Source: Verrucomicrobiales bacterium
GTDB lineage: Bacteria > Verrucomicrobiota > Verrucomicrobiia > Verrucomicrobiales > DEV007
DNA: 64,000 bases
Direction of reading: 5' to 3'
NCBI GenBank assembly: GCA_016795385.1
Contig: JAEUHI010000052.1
Coordinates: 20,166-84,165, forward strand
The notes under the pieces are model-generated. The model saw only the letters and a list, made by a program, of their open reading frames with translations. It was not told the DNA's origin and did no database searches. The position numbers were made by a program, and so were the translations under genes. Below, piece by piece: positions 1 to 6,987 of the stretch. How positions within the stretch are numbered: the stretch's first letter is position 1; the number at the start of each line of letters is the position of its first letter.

Positions 1-203
1 TAAACCGTCTCCGGAACCTGACTATGAGCGATCGAGTCGCTCGGGCAGGAAAGCGGATTTTTCTCGTCATCGCCGCCCTGATCGTGACTGGGGCAGCACC
101 CGCTCGCTTCCGAGGAGCTTGTTTCCAACAAATGGCAGCACATCGAAGCCGGCACGATCAGTGCCAACATCAGAAGGGTTACAATTTGCCAGAAACGTCT
201 CAT
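1..203 (-). CDS. small secreted cysteine-rich protein, N-terminal part (cut by left edge)
   Basis: Reading leftward from the ATG at 203-201 gives 67 codons with no stop before the window edge, so only the N-terminal part is visible. It begins MRRFWQ, has a hydrophobic stretch to about residue 20, then CC pairs at residues 22-23 and 36-37, a further Cys at 53, and many acidic residues. This is the layout of a short exported protein whose cysteines may bind metal or form disulfides. Codon use looks coding. I recall similar short Cys-rich exported proteins beside heavy-metal efflux genes in this phylum, but nothing visible here confirms that role. It lies within the proposed genomic island. Confidence 0.55.
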   Translation of the reverse strand, partial: MRRFWQIVTLLMLALIVPASMCCHLLETSSSEASGCCPSHDQGGDDEKNPLSCPSDSIAHSQVPETV

Positions 204-216
204 CAAAACTCCGTCG

Positions 217-246
217 GTACTATCTGCACCATTTTACCGGAGTCAA
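217..246 (-). promoter_or_regulatory. possible promoter for the left-edge cysteine-rich gene
   Basis: On the minus strand a TTGACT hexamer (246-241) is followed after 18 bases by TAGTAC (222-217), a weak -10. ACTCCG-GTA occurs near the -35 and a reverse-complement counterpart (ACTCCGTCGGTA on the plus strand) lies past the -10. This loosely resembles promoters controlled by MerR-type metal regulators. The start codon would lie only a few bases after the expected transcription start. The motif is imperfect and the call is tentative. Confidence 0.25.
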
Positions 247-454
247 GGGAGAGTTCGCCGGACGGGCCATCGCGAAGTTGTCGAGCTTGCAGTAAGCGTT
301 GGAGGAAGGCGGTGGCGCCCCCGAAGGGGTGGACCAGCCCTGCCCCATGTTCAGCCCCCTGCGACCGACACTCCCGAATGCGTGAAGGAGGTCCGGTCCG
401 GGAAAATCGCCTGCACTTAAGGGGCGGTTTTCTTTAGCTATCAGTCCTCCCGCA

Positions 455-546
455 CCCTGCGGGGTAAACGCCTGGAATTCCTCTGTCCCTCGGGTCCCAG
501 CCCAGACAGGAGCGGGGATAGAGCAGATCGCCCCCCTGCGGGGTAA
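455..546. repeat. 13-bp direct repeat pair
   Basis: CCCTGCGGGGTAA occurs at 455-467 and again at 534-546, both between the left-edge gene and the XRE gene. Each copy contains a small CCC-TGC-GGG palindrome. No gene is evident between 204 and 562, and no function can be assigned to the repeat. Confidence 0.4.
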
Positions 547-562
547 TGAGTGAAATCGGCGG

Positions 563-841
563 CTACTTCCCCCCGGCCATGAGGTCATCGAGGGAAGCTT
601 TCAGCTGTCTGTGGGAAGGAAGCAATTCGTCTGAGGATACGCCGAGAACTTCGCTCAGGACAGAGAGCTCGAAGTCATAGACGGATCGTATCTGGGACTC
701 GATCTTGGCAACGGTCACTCGATCAAAAGAGTGTAGCCCGGCCAATTGAAGGCGTGCCGCCAACTGATCCTGAGTCAGCTCTTTCTTCTTTCGTAGTGAT
801 CGAACCTGAGGGCCGATGCAGTTGCGGAATCGTTTCGCCAT
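563..841 (-). CDS. XRE-family helix-turn-helix regulator
   Basis: This 92-residue protein is a compact DNA-binding regulator. The helix-turn-helix spans about residues 12-70: QVRSLRKKKELTQDQLAARL supplies the first two helices and the recognition region follows around VTVAKIE. There is no extra effector domain, so it is probably a simple repressor or controller protein. Two identical palindromes of the form GTTCCC-N4-GGGAAC lie directly upstream of its start codon, which strongly suggests autoregulation. The gene sits in the proposed island, with a zinc-ribbon gene on the opposite strand. Its targets cannot be read from the sequence; control of a mobile-element or toxin-type function is possible. 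Confidence 0.85.
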   Translation of the reverse strand: MAKRFRNCIGPQVRSLRKKKELTQDQLAARLQLAGLHSFDRVTVAKIESQIRSVYDFELSVLSEVLGVSSDELLPSHRQLKASLDDLMAGGK

Positions 842-843
842 GA

Positions 844-907
844 AAGTTCCCGGTTGGGAACTTGACTTTCAGGCGGAATTTGTGTCTTTTGGTTCCCTGT
901 GGGGAAC
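844..907. promoter_or_regulatory. two operator palindromes upstream of the XRE gene
   Basis: GTTCCC-GGTT-GGGAAC at 846-861 and GTTCCC-TGTG-GGGAAC at 892-907 share perfect 6-bp arms and 4-bp spacers, with centres 46 bp apart. The first site ends only a few bases from the XRE start codon at 841, so a bound dimer would block its transcription or translation start. A TTGACT hexamer on the plus strand (862-867) touches the first site, so rightward transcription toward the zinc-ribbon gene may also be controlled. Binding is inferred. Confidence 0.7.
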
Positions 908-948
908 GGCCCAAGATTTCTATGAGGGGAGCACAGCAAACACGAAGC

Positions 949-1212
949 ATGGCTGAGGGCGACCGCGCCAGCTGGGCCAGCGGGGCGATCTTGCTTGGGA
1001 CGGCGATCTACCTCCTCGGCCTCGTTGCGGGAGCGGTCATCGCGGTGATCTACGCGACCTTCAATTTGTTCCGGTCTACCGACGACTCGCTGACCGGCCA
1101 CCTCGGAATCTCAAGCAAGCTGGCGACCGACGGAGCCCGTTGTCAGGTTGGGGGGTTAATCCTGCCTGACAATCCCAGTCCATCTAACAGTCAATTTCCG
1201 GAAAGTTATTAA
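949..1212 (+). CDS. possible small membrane protein
   Basis: An 87-codon frame from the ATG at 949 encodes one clear hydrophobic segment at about residues 10-40 (ILLGTAIYLLGLVAGAVIA), then a polar tail with no recognisable domain. Its stop codon is separated by one base from the ATG of the following zinc-ribbon gene, as expected for translational coupling. The C-terminal part has low-information composition and no family is recognised, so this may be a degenerate or chance reading frame. It is the only candidate gene between the XRE regulator and the zinc-ribbon protein. Confidence 0.3.
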   Translation: MAEGDRASWASGAILLGTAIYLLGLVAGAVIAVIYATFNLFRSTDDSLTGHLGISSKLATDGARCQVGGLILPDNPSPSNSQFPESY

Positions 1213-1213
1213 C

Positions 1214-1471
1214 ATGATAAAGTGTGCCGAATGCGGTAAGGAAATCGGTCAGGACTCCTTGTCTTGTCCTGAATGTGGGCAGCCCACGGAAGAAAGCAGA
1301 CTCAGAAAAAAGGCTTTGATTTTGCGATTGATCTCTATCGGAATGTTCGGTCTGATGGTCTTCAACATTAGCGTGGGAACTTGGTTTGCTGGCCCTATCG
1401 AATCGCTACTGTATTTGTTAACCTGCGTCGGTATCTTTATCTTCGCGAAGCCAGTTGCGAAGTTGTTTTGA
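1214..1471 (+). CDS. zinc-ribbon membrane protein
   Basis: The 85-residue product starts with a zinc ribbon: CAEC at residues 4-7 and CPEC at 18-21, the usual CxxC pairs of the short zinc_ribbon_2 type. Two hydrophobic helices follow, at about residues 36-54 and 60-80. Proteins of this form are generally unassigned small membrane proteins with a cytosolic metal-binding head. It lies on the plus strand between the XRE gene and the restriction-modification operon, which is read toward it. The function is unknown. Confidence 0.75.
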   Translation: MIKCAECGKEIGQDSLSCPECGQPTEESRLRKKALILRLISIGMFGLMVFNISVGTWFAGPIESLLYLLTCVGIFIFAKPVAKLF

Positions 1472-1702
1472 TCTCCAAGAACCCAAACGTGCCGAATCAG
1501 GTAAGCGCGGGGATTGAACCCGCCCCCCGAAACCACCTGGCATGCGGGTCCGCACCCGGCGGGTCCCATCAGTCATGGCACCCGAGAACGATCTTTTGCC
1601 GGACCGTTCGGATACCGGCTAGACTCTCGTTGCAAGTGTCCAGCGAGTGGGGGCACCTCAGTCCCCTTACTCGCCCGGTAAAAACCACGACTTGAGTTCC
1701 CT

Positions 1703-3409
1703 CTACGCCGCCCCCTGATACACCGGCGAGGGGATCTCCGGATACACCCGGTAGACGTGCCGGAACACCTCGTCGACCTTCTCCACCACCTCGAGCTCCT
1801 CGTAGCTGTCCACCGGCAGGCCGGTCTCGTCGCTCCAAAGGAAATTGTGGATCGCGAGGCGCACGGCGTCGCGGGTGGCCTCCTTCTCCCTCCAGTGGGC
1901 GACCTTCAGCTTTTCCGCCTTCAGGGCTGCGAGGAGTTCTACGGCCACCTCTTTGATGCGTTTGATGTCCCGCTGGGTCAGTTCCGGCTTCTTCAGGAGA
2001 TCGAACAGGGCCAGCGTCTCCTGATCCAGCCCCTCCTGGATGGCGCGGTCCTCTTCCTCGTCCAGCCCCTTCAGCAGGACGAACAGAGCCTCAAAGGTCT
2101 TCTCAATCGTCACCCGGTTCTTCTCCCTGTTGTATTCGGCGACGATCTCCTCGTAGTGCTTCTGGAAATTGGTTCGCGCCGGGTTCTGCGCGAGGAGACG
2201 TTGCAGCTTCAGCTCGATAGCGGTCTTCAGACTCTGCACCGTGGTGTTTTTCTTCTTGCTGCGCTCGAACTCCATTCTCAGCCGGTCGAAGTCGATCTTG
2301 CTGATGTCGTAGGGGCCGAATCTCTCTTCACCGACCGTGAGCGTCTTCGTTTCGATTGCTTCATCCACCACCCCGTGCAGCTCCCGGATGATGTCGGTGA
2401 TGTCGGCTTTCTCGCGGTCCCGGAGGAGGCTCAGATCGGGTGCCGCACGAATGATCATGACGTGTTGATTGACCCGGGCAGGGAGGTGGCGGTCTTGGAC
2501 CATGCAGCAACGTCCGACCGAGGCACCGGTGATGTTCAGCAAGACGTCGTTTGGCTCGACTACGACATTTGCCAGTTTGGACGCCTGGGTGTCGTCGATG
2601 AACGCCAACCCGCTTTCGTCGAATCGGTAGTCGTAGACATTGAGGCTCCGAATCAGCGTGATCCCTTCGTCCTTGTATGCACCTTCTCCCCCTTTAGGAG
2701 TCGCGCCGCTTCCAATCTTCGTGGTGAGATCTTTCAGTCGAACTCTCTCCCACCCCTCCGGCACGCCGTCGGTGATGGGGACGTGCTCGTGGCCGGGGAA
2801 GCGGAGGTGGACGAACCATTCCCGGTAGAGCAAGCGAGCGGACTCTTCCAGCAAGGCCATCCGACGCCGGTTGTTCTCGATCAGGGCGTCGTAGGCGGAG
2901 AGGATGTCGGCGATGGCTTTTTGCGTCCCGATCGGTGGGAGCTTCAGCGGGATACGGCAGATCACATCCTGATTGAGTGACGCCATGGTCGCTTTGTTGG
3001 AACACTGATTGAGCATCCACTGCTTGTGGCTTTCACGAAGCAAAAAATACGAAACGAACTTTGGCGAAAGCTCATCAGTGTGAACTCGAAGACGAATACA
3101 ATCCGAGCCTTGCATCCATCCCGCATAATCGTCTTCGACATACAGATGCCGGTCCACGGCCCCCTTCCGACCGAAGACGATGTCCCTATGTTGAAGTTGA
3201 TGTTTGCTCAGGCGACTCAGCACAACTTCCGGAACAAACTCGAGTTTTTCGGGGCGAAGTTCCCCATACCCGATATTTCGGACATTGATAACCGGGGTGC
3301 CTACCTCGGTGTAATCAGAGGCCTTCAGTTGAGTGCCGAAGGGGCCAGTCTGAATATCGACTTCTTTCCTTTTGACGAACTCGTCTAAAGTTGTCTCACG
3401 CCAGCTCAT
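1703..3409 (-). CDS. hsdS: type I restriction specificity subunit fused to the C-terminal part of HsdR
   Basis: Residues 1 to about 320 are a specificity (S) subunit: first target-recognition domain, a conserved spacer (IADILSAYDALIENNRRRMALLEESARLLYREWF region, residues about 165-205), and most of a second recognition domain up to VNQHVMIIRA. From about residue 323 the sequence changes to the C-terminal helical region of a type I restriction (R) subunit (REKADITDIIRELHG onward), which continues to a normal R-subunit end, SPVYQ. The missing DNA would encode the end of HsdS and roughly the first three quarters of HsdR, including nuclease and helicase motor. The reading frame is open across the junction near 2435-2450. 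The start overlaps the hsdM stop by 4 bp. The hybrid may guide methylation, but it cannot restrict DNA by itself. Confidence 0.85.
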   Translation of the reverse strand: MSWRETTLDEFVKRKEVDIQTGPFGTQLKASDYTEVGTPVINVRNIGYGELRPEKLEFVPEVVLSRLSKHQLQHRDIVFGRKGAVDRHLYVEDDYAGWMQGSDCIRLRVHTDELSPKFVSYFLLRESHKQWMLNQCSNKATMASLNQDVICRIPLKLPPIGTQKAIADILSAYDALIENNRRRMALLEESARLLYREWFVHLRFPGHEHVPITDGVPEGWERVRLKDLTTKIGSGATPKGGEGAYKDEGITLIRSLNVYDYRFDESGLAFIDDTQASKLANVVVEPNDVLLNITGASVGRCCMVQDRHLPARVNQHVMIIRAAPDLSLLRDREKADITDIIRELHGVVDEAIETKTLTVGEERFGPYDISKIDFDRLRMEFERSKKKNTTVQSLKTAIELKLQRLLAQNPARTNFQKHYEEIVAEYNREKNRVTIEKTFEALFVLLKGLDEEEDRAIQEGLDQETLALFDLLKKPELTQRDIKRIKEVAVELLAALKAEKLKVAHWREKEATRDAVRLAIHNFLWSDETGLPVDSYEELEVVEKVDEVFRHVYRVYPEIPSPVYQGAA

Positions 3410-5583
3410 ACCCCCAGCTCCTCAAAGCTCTTCTGGATCTTCGCTGCCAGTTCCGCCGCCTCCTCGTTCAACCCCTTCAGCTCCACGTGGATGTCGCGCA
3501 ACGCCTCCTCGAAGTCGAAGTCCTCATCTTCCTCTTCCGGCGCCACCCCCACGTAGCGCCCCGGGGTCAGGCTCCAGTCGTTCGCCGCGATCTCCTTGTG
3601 ATCGACCAGCTTCACGAGGCCCTCGACATCCCGCAGCTTCGCCTCGGGGAACTTCTCCAGCAGCCAGGCCAACTGCTTACGGAAGTAGCGGTAGGTATCG
3701 GCGCTCTGCTCAGTCTCCTCGACCGGGACGCGAAGGGCCTCCAGCTTCTCCGGCAGGCCCCAGTCGTCCTTCCAGACCTTGAGGCGATGGGCTCCGAACT
3801 CCTTGGACGCGTATCCGACAAGCTTCTGAACCTCGTTGGAGAAATGGTGGGCCTTCTTCGCGAAGGTGTGAAACTGCTTCGCCGCCGCCTCCATGCGGTC
3901 GAGATTGGTCACGTATCGACCGAGGGCATATTCGAAATCCTTCTCGGGGTTGCTGCCGTCGTCGAGGCTGCTCCGGTGAGTCTCCAGGTAGTCCTTGAGT
4001 TCGGCCGACGCTCGCTTCAACTCGGTCCAACCCGCCTGCGCCGCCGCGACCAGATCGAAGTAGGCGGCGGTCTGCTCGTCGGTGGGATCGACCTTCAGCC
4101 AATCCTCCTTGGCCTTGACCATGGCCCCGAGCTTGCCGAGACAGGCGAGCAGGAAATCGGTGTCCTGCGAAGGCCCATCGGGATGGAAGGCGTAGGCGGC
4201 ATGCGCCAACTGTCCGGCCGCCATGATGCATTCCATCCGGTAGGCGGCAGCCAGCTCGATGAAGCGTTTCCGCTCCCCCCGATACAGCCAGACGATGGCG
4301 AGGAGGTTCTGCTGCTGCTCCGGGCTGAAGTCGTAGATCTTCCGCGTGACCTTGCGGTAGACGTTGCGGGCATCGAGCATCAGCACCTTGTCGCGGTGCT
4401 CCTCGGGTTTGCCCTTGTCGAGGAACCAGAGCTCGCAGGGGACCGTGCGGGTGTAGAAGAAGTTGCCCCGGATCGCAACCATGATGTCGACCGCCCCGGT
4501 CTCGACCAGCTTCTGCCGCACCGTGGCCTCGTCGCGCCCCGCGCTGGAGGACTGGGAGGACATCACGAAGCCGGCCCGGCCCTTCTCGTTCAGGTAGCTG
4601 TAGAAGTAGGAGATCCAGAGGTAGTTGCCGTTGCTCACCTTGCCCTTCTTGTTCACCCCGGGCAGGCCGAAAGGCAGTCGGGGGTCCTTCTTCACCTTGT
4701 CGGCATCGACCTCGTCCACGTTGAAGGGCGGATTGGCCATCACGAAGTTGGCCTTGCCCAGCATTTCGTGGGGATCGTCGTAGTAGGAGATCGCCTTCTG
4801 GATGTTGCCCTCGAGCCCGTGCACGGCCAGGTTCATCCGCGCCAGTTCGATCGTGGTTCCGTTCTTCTCTAGCCCGTAGAAGGTGAGCTTCTCCGCCGGG
4901 TTCTCGTGGCGGCGCTCCACGATGTGGGCGCTCTGGACGAACATGCCGCCCGATCCGCAGGCCGGGTCGAGGACGGTGCCGCTGGTCGGCTCGAGCACAT
5001 TGGCGATCAGCGAGACGATGGAGATCGGCGTGAAGAACTCGCCCCCGTCGTGCGCCCCTTGGTCCGCGAACTGGGTCAGGAAATACTCGTAGATCCGCCC
5101 GAAGACATCGCCGGACACCTTCTGCAGTTCCTCCGGGTTCAGCGTCCGCAGGAGCTGTCCGAGCACCTCGTTGTCGAGCTCCTGATACTGGCTCTTCGGC
5201 AGGGCACCCTTCAGCGAGGTGTAGTCCGCCTCGATCGATTCCATCGCGGTGATCACCGCTTTGGCCCGGTCGTCCTTGTCCCCGAGGCTCACCAGGTAGT
5301 CGAACTGGGCCTCCGGCTTCAGGAAGATGGCGCTCTTCTCCGAGAAGTCCTCCTTCTTCAGGTCCCGTTTCTTCCCGCCCCGGGATGGCAGCGAGGCCTC
5401 GATCTCATCCTTCACCATCAGGAAGCGGCTGTAGGCGTGGCGCAGGAAGATGAGCCCCATCACCGGCATGAAATACTCGTTGCTGGCGTAGTTGGAGTTC
5501 GCCCGGAGGTTGTCGGCGGCACTCCAGAGGCGTTTTTCAATGGCTTCAATGTTTTCGAGCTGCGGCATGTTGGGGAGATTCAA
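3406..5583 (-). CDS. hsdM: type I restriction-modification DNA methyltransferase subunit
   Basis: This 725-residue protein is the modification subunit of a type I system and transfers a methyl group from S-adenosylmethionine to adenine. It has the N-terminal HsdM helical domain (about residues 10-150), the AdoMet-binding motif DPACGSGG at 206-213, and the catalytic NPPF motif at 284-287, the form expected for N6-adenine methylation. The long C-terminal region after about residue 450 is helical and acidic near its end. Length is at the upper end for the family. It follows the small XRE gene by 44 bp and overlaps the hsdS fusion by 4 bp, so the three form one operon. All visible methyltransferase motifs are intact. 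Confidence 0.93.
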   Translation of the reverse strand: MNLPNMPQLENIEAIEKRLWSAADNLRANSNYASNEYFMPVMGLIFLRHAYSRFLMVKDEIEASLPSRGGKKRDLKKEDFSEKSAIFLKPEAQFDYLVSLGDKDDRAKAVITAMESIEADYTSLKGALPKSQYQELDNEVLGQLLRTLNPEELQKVSGDVFGRIYEYFLTQFADQGAHDGGEFFTPISIVSLIANVLEPTSGTVLDPACGSGGMFVQSAHIVERRHENPAEKLTFYGLEKNGTTIELARMNLAVHGLEGNIQKAISYYDDPHEMLGKANFVMANPPFNVDEVDADKVKKDPRLPFGLPGVNKKGKVSNGNYLWISYFYSYLNEKGRAGFVMSSQSSSAGRDEATVRQKLVETGAVDIMVAIRGNFFYTRTVPCELWFLDKGKPEEHRDKVLMLDARNVYRKVTRKIYDFSPEQQQNLLAIVWLYRGERKRFIELAAAYRMECIMAAGQLAHAAYAFHPDGPSQDTDFLLACLGKLGAMVKAKEDWLKVDPTDEQTAAYFDLVAAAQAGWTELKRASAELKDYLETHRSSLDDGSNPEKDFEYALGRYVTNLDRMEAAAKQFHTFAKKAHHFSNEVQKLVGYASKEFGAHRLKVWKDDWGLPEKLEALRVPVEETEQSADTYRYFRKQLAWLLEKFPEAKLRDVEGLVKLVDHKEIAANDWSLTPGRYVGVAPEEEDEDFDFEEALRDIHVELKGLNEEAAELAAKIQKSFEELGV

Positions 5584-5627
5584 ATTGGGAGGGAGATTCT
5601 GGCGTGCCTTCTCGGCTTGTTTCGCAG

Positions 5628-5828
5628 TCAGTCCTTTTGGGAGCGGTGTTGAGTCATGAGAAGCTCAAGCAGCCGCAGAGCCGGTCCACTGGGGTTGCGG
5701 ACCCCGTATTCCCAGCTCTCGACCGTCTTGGCGGACACCCCGAGCTTCTCGGCCAGCCACTTGCGCGGCTGGCCGATCCCTTCCCTCCAGGCCTTGATCT
5801 CGGCCCCGGTAAGTTCCTCTCGCGGCAT
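5628..5828 (-). CDS. XRE-family regulator heading the restriction-modification operon
   Basis: The 66-residue product is essentially one helix-turn-helix. The middle (WLAEKLGVSAKTVESWEYG, about residues 24-42) is the classic Cro/C1 second and third helix, followed by NPSGPALRLLELL as the closing helices. It is the first gene of the operon with hsdM and the hsdS-hsdR fusion. Small regulators in this position usually tune methyltransferase expression. An imperfect palindrome lies just upstream of its start and may be its operator. GC content upstream drops, in line with acquisition by transfer. Confidence 0.85.
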   Translation of the reverse strand: MPREELTGAEIKAWREGIGQPRKWLAEKLGVSAKTVESWEYGVRNPSGPALRLLELLMTQHRSQKD

Positions 5829-5838
5829 CCTAGATTGT

Positions 5839-5853
5839 AGGAACCAGATTCCT
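5839..5853. promoter_or_regulatory. candidate operator upstream of the restriction-modification operon
   Basis: AGGAA-N5-TTCCT, with near-symmetric flanks, ends 10 bp before the start codon of the small XRE gene at 5828. The position fits autoregulation by that protein. The arms are short, so chance occurrence cannot be excluded. Confidence 0.35.
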
Positions 5854-6754
5854 TACCGCTTGGCAAGAGAAACTGGCATTTACTGAGACATTCTCATCCA
5901 TTTGGTGAAGCACACCTGAAGGCGCCCGATTTCTCCTGAATGGAGACGGCGTGGCCGAGATCTATCATTGCGGGGATGTAGGGGTAGCATGGGGCGGAGA
6001 GACACCTCGGCTCCCCAGAACCGATCTCAGCGAACAATGAAACAAGCTGTTTTGCCACGGCGTCTTTTCCAGCGTGAATCACCACGGGCACACCCCACTC
6101 AGACCCCGGGCAGCGCAAATCGCCAAAGGTTAGGCCTCTAGTGTATCAAGAAAAGGCCTTTTTGATACACAGCGTGTATCAAGAGCGATCTTTAAGGTCA
6201 TCAAAATCAACGACATACAGAACCACCGATTTTCGGAGGCAGGCTAGTGTATCACGGCTATCCGCTGAACAACAACGAGTTACAACAAAAACTAGGTTTT
6301 CGTGGTGGGTTGGTGTGTTGGACGAGAGAGACAACATGTTTGAAGCCGGTCACGGAAGTGGCTCGGGAGAATATCATTTATTAGCTCTAGTCCAGAAATT
6401 TCTCTGGCTATGGAAAAAGATTCGGATCGGTGTAGCTCTCAACAATGTCTAGCAGACCCCGATGGAGAACCGCACACTGCGTCGTGGGAAGCGGTGGATG
6501 GGGGGGGCGAGACGTTATCTGCCGCGCTCTCTACCTAGGCGATCGATGATCGCGACGTTCCGCTTGAAGGGTGAGTTCCAAAGAACAGGACGCGCAGTAA
6601 TCGATCGGCAGTTGGAACCAACTCCGCCAATAGGGAAAGCCCCACACTGAGCAGATTCTGAGCAGTTTCAGCCTGTGAATTACCGCGCACGATCACGCAG
6701 TGAGGTGAATATTTCCCCTACCTATCGTAACCCATTGGAAACCAATGCTCCTGA
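5854..6754. other. gene-poor stretch with lower GC
   Basis: No convincing gene is seen. A 74-codon minus-strand frame (5894-6118) and a 103-codon plus-strand frame (6141-6452) are open, but neither shows a recognisable domain. The stretch carries the GTGTATCAA repeats at 6141-6183 and a 6-bp-stem hairpin at 6733-6747 (CATTGG/CCAATG). It ends at the tRNA-Thr fragment. AT content is higher than in the chromosomal genes to the right. Confidence 0.5.
6141..6183. repeat. GTGTATCAA inverted and direct repeats
   Basis: GTGTATCAA at 6141-6149 pairs with TTGATACAC at 6162-6170, and pairing extends inward through GAA/TTT with one G-T pair. A further direct copy, GTGTATCAAG, follows at 6174-6183, and the 11-mer CTAGTGTATCA recurs near 6244. 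The arrangement resembles clustered binding sites for a regulator or recombinase arm-type sites. No gene is adjacent. Confidence 0.6.
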
Positions 6755-6806
6755 ACGCATTCGTAATGCGTGGGTCGGGGGTTCAATTCCCCCCTTCGGC
6801 TCGCCA
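6755..6806 (+). tRNA. tRNA-Thr (CGU) 3' fragment, probable integration site
   Basis: The anticodon arm ACGCA-TTCGTAA-TGCGT (6755-6771) has a perfect 5-bp stem and a loop with anticodon CGT, which reads the threonine codon ACG. GGGTC follows as the variable loop. The T arm is GGGGG-TTCAATT-CCCCC (6777-6793). The acceptor 3' strand is CTTCGGC (6794-6800) with discriminator T, and CGCCA follows. The matching acceptor 5' strand (GCCGAAG) and a D arm are absent from the expected place near 6728. A fragment starting at the anticodon arm is typical of the displaced end of a tRNA gene after integration of a tyrosine-recombinase element. It is not expected to function. Confidence 0.7.
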
Positions 6807-6987
6807 AACGCGTTTCCCTTCGATCCGCCGGTTCCCGACCGCCCCCGCTTCCGATTACGCGATCGGGCCATTTGCCGACCGCAATCGCGCGGAATTTGTG
6901 ATCTTTCCTGTCACAAATTTAGCTCGCCATCGCCAACGAATACGGAAATACTCCACGACTCGATTCTTTTCAGACCACGACTTTCCC

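Noticed and set aside
1503..1519. A T-arm-like sequence GCGGG-TTCAATC-CCCGC on the minus strand.
   Set aside because: No acceptor 5' strand or anticodon arm can be fitted in the flanking sequence, and it is unlike the fragment at 6755-6806, so it is not a matching end of the island.
5894..6118. A 74-codon minus-strand frame with a fairly normal composition.
   Set aside because: No domain, no clear start site and no homology that I recognise; kept only as a note under the gene-poor stretch.
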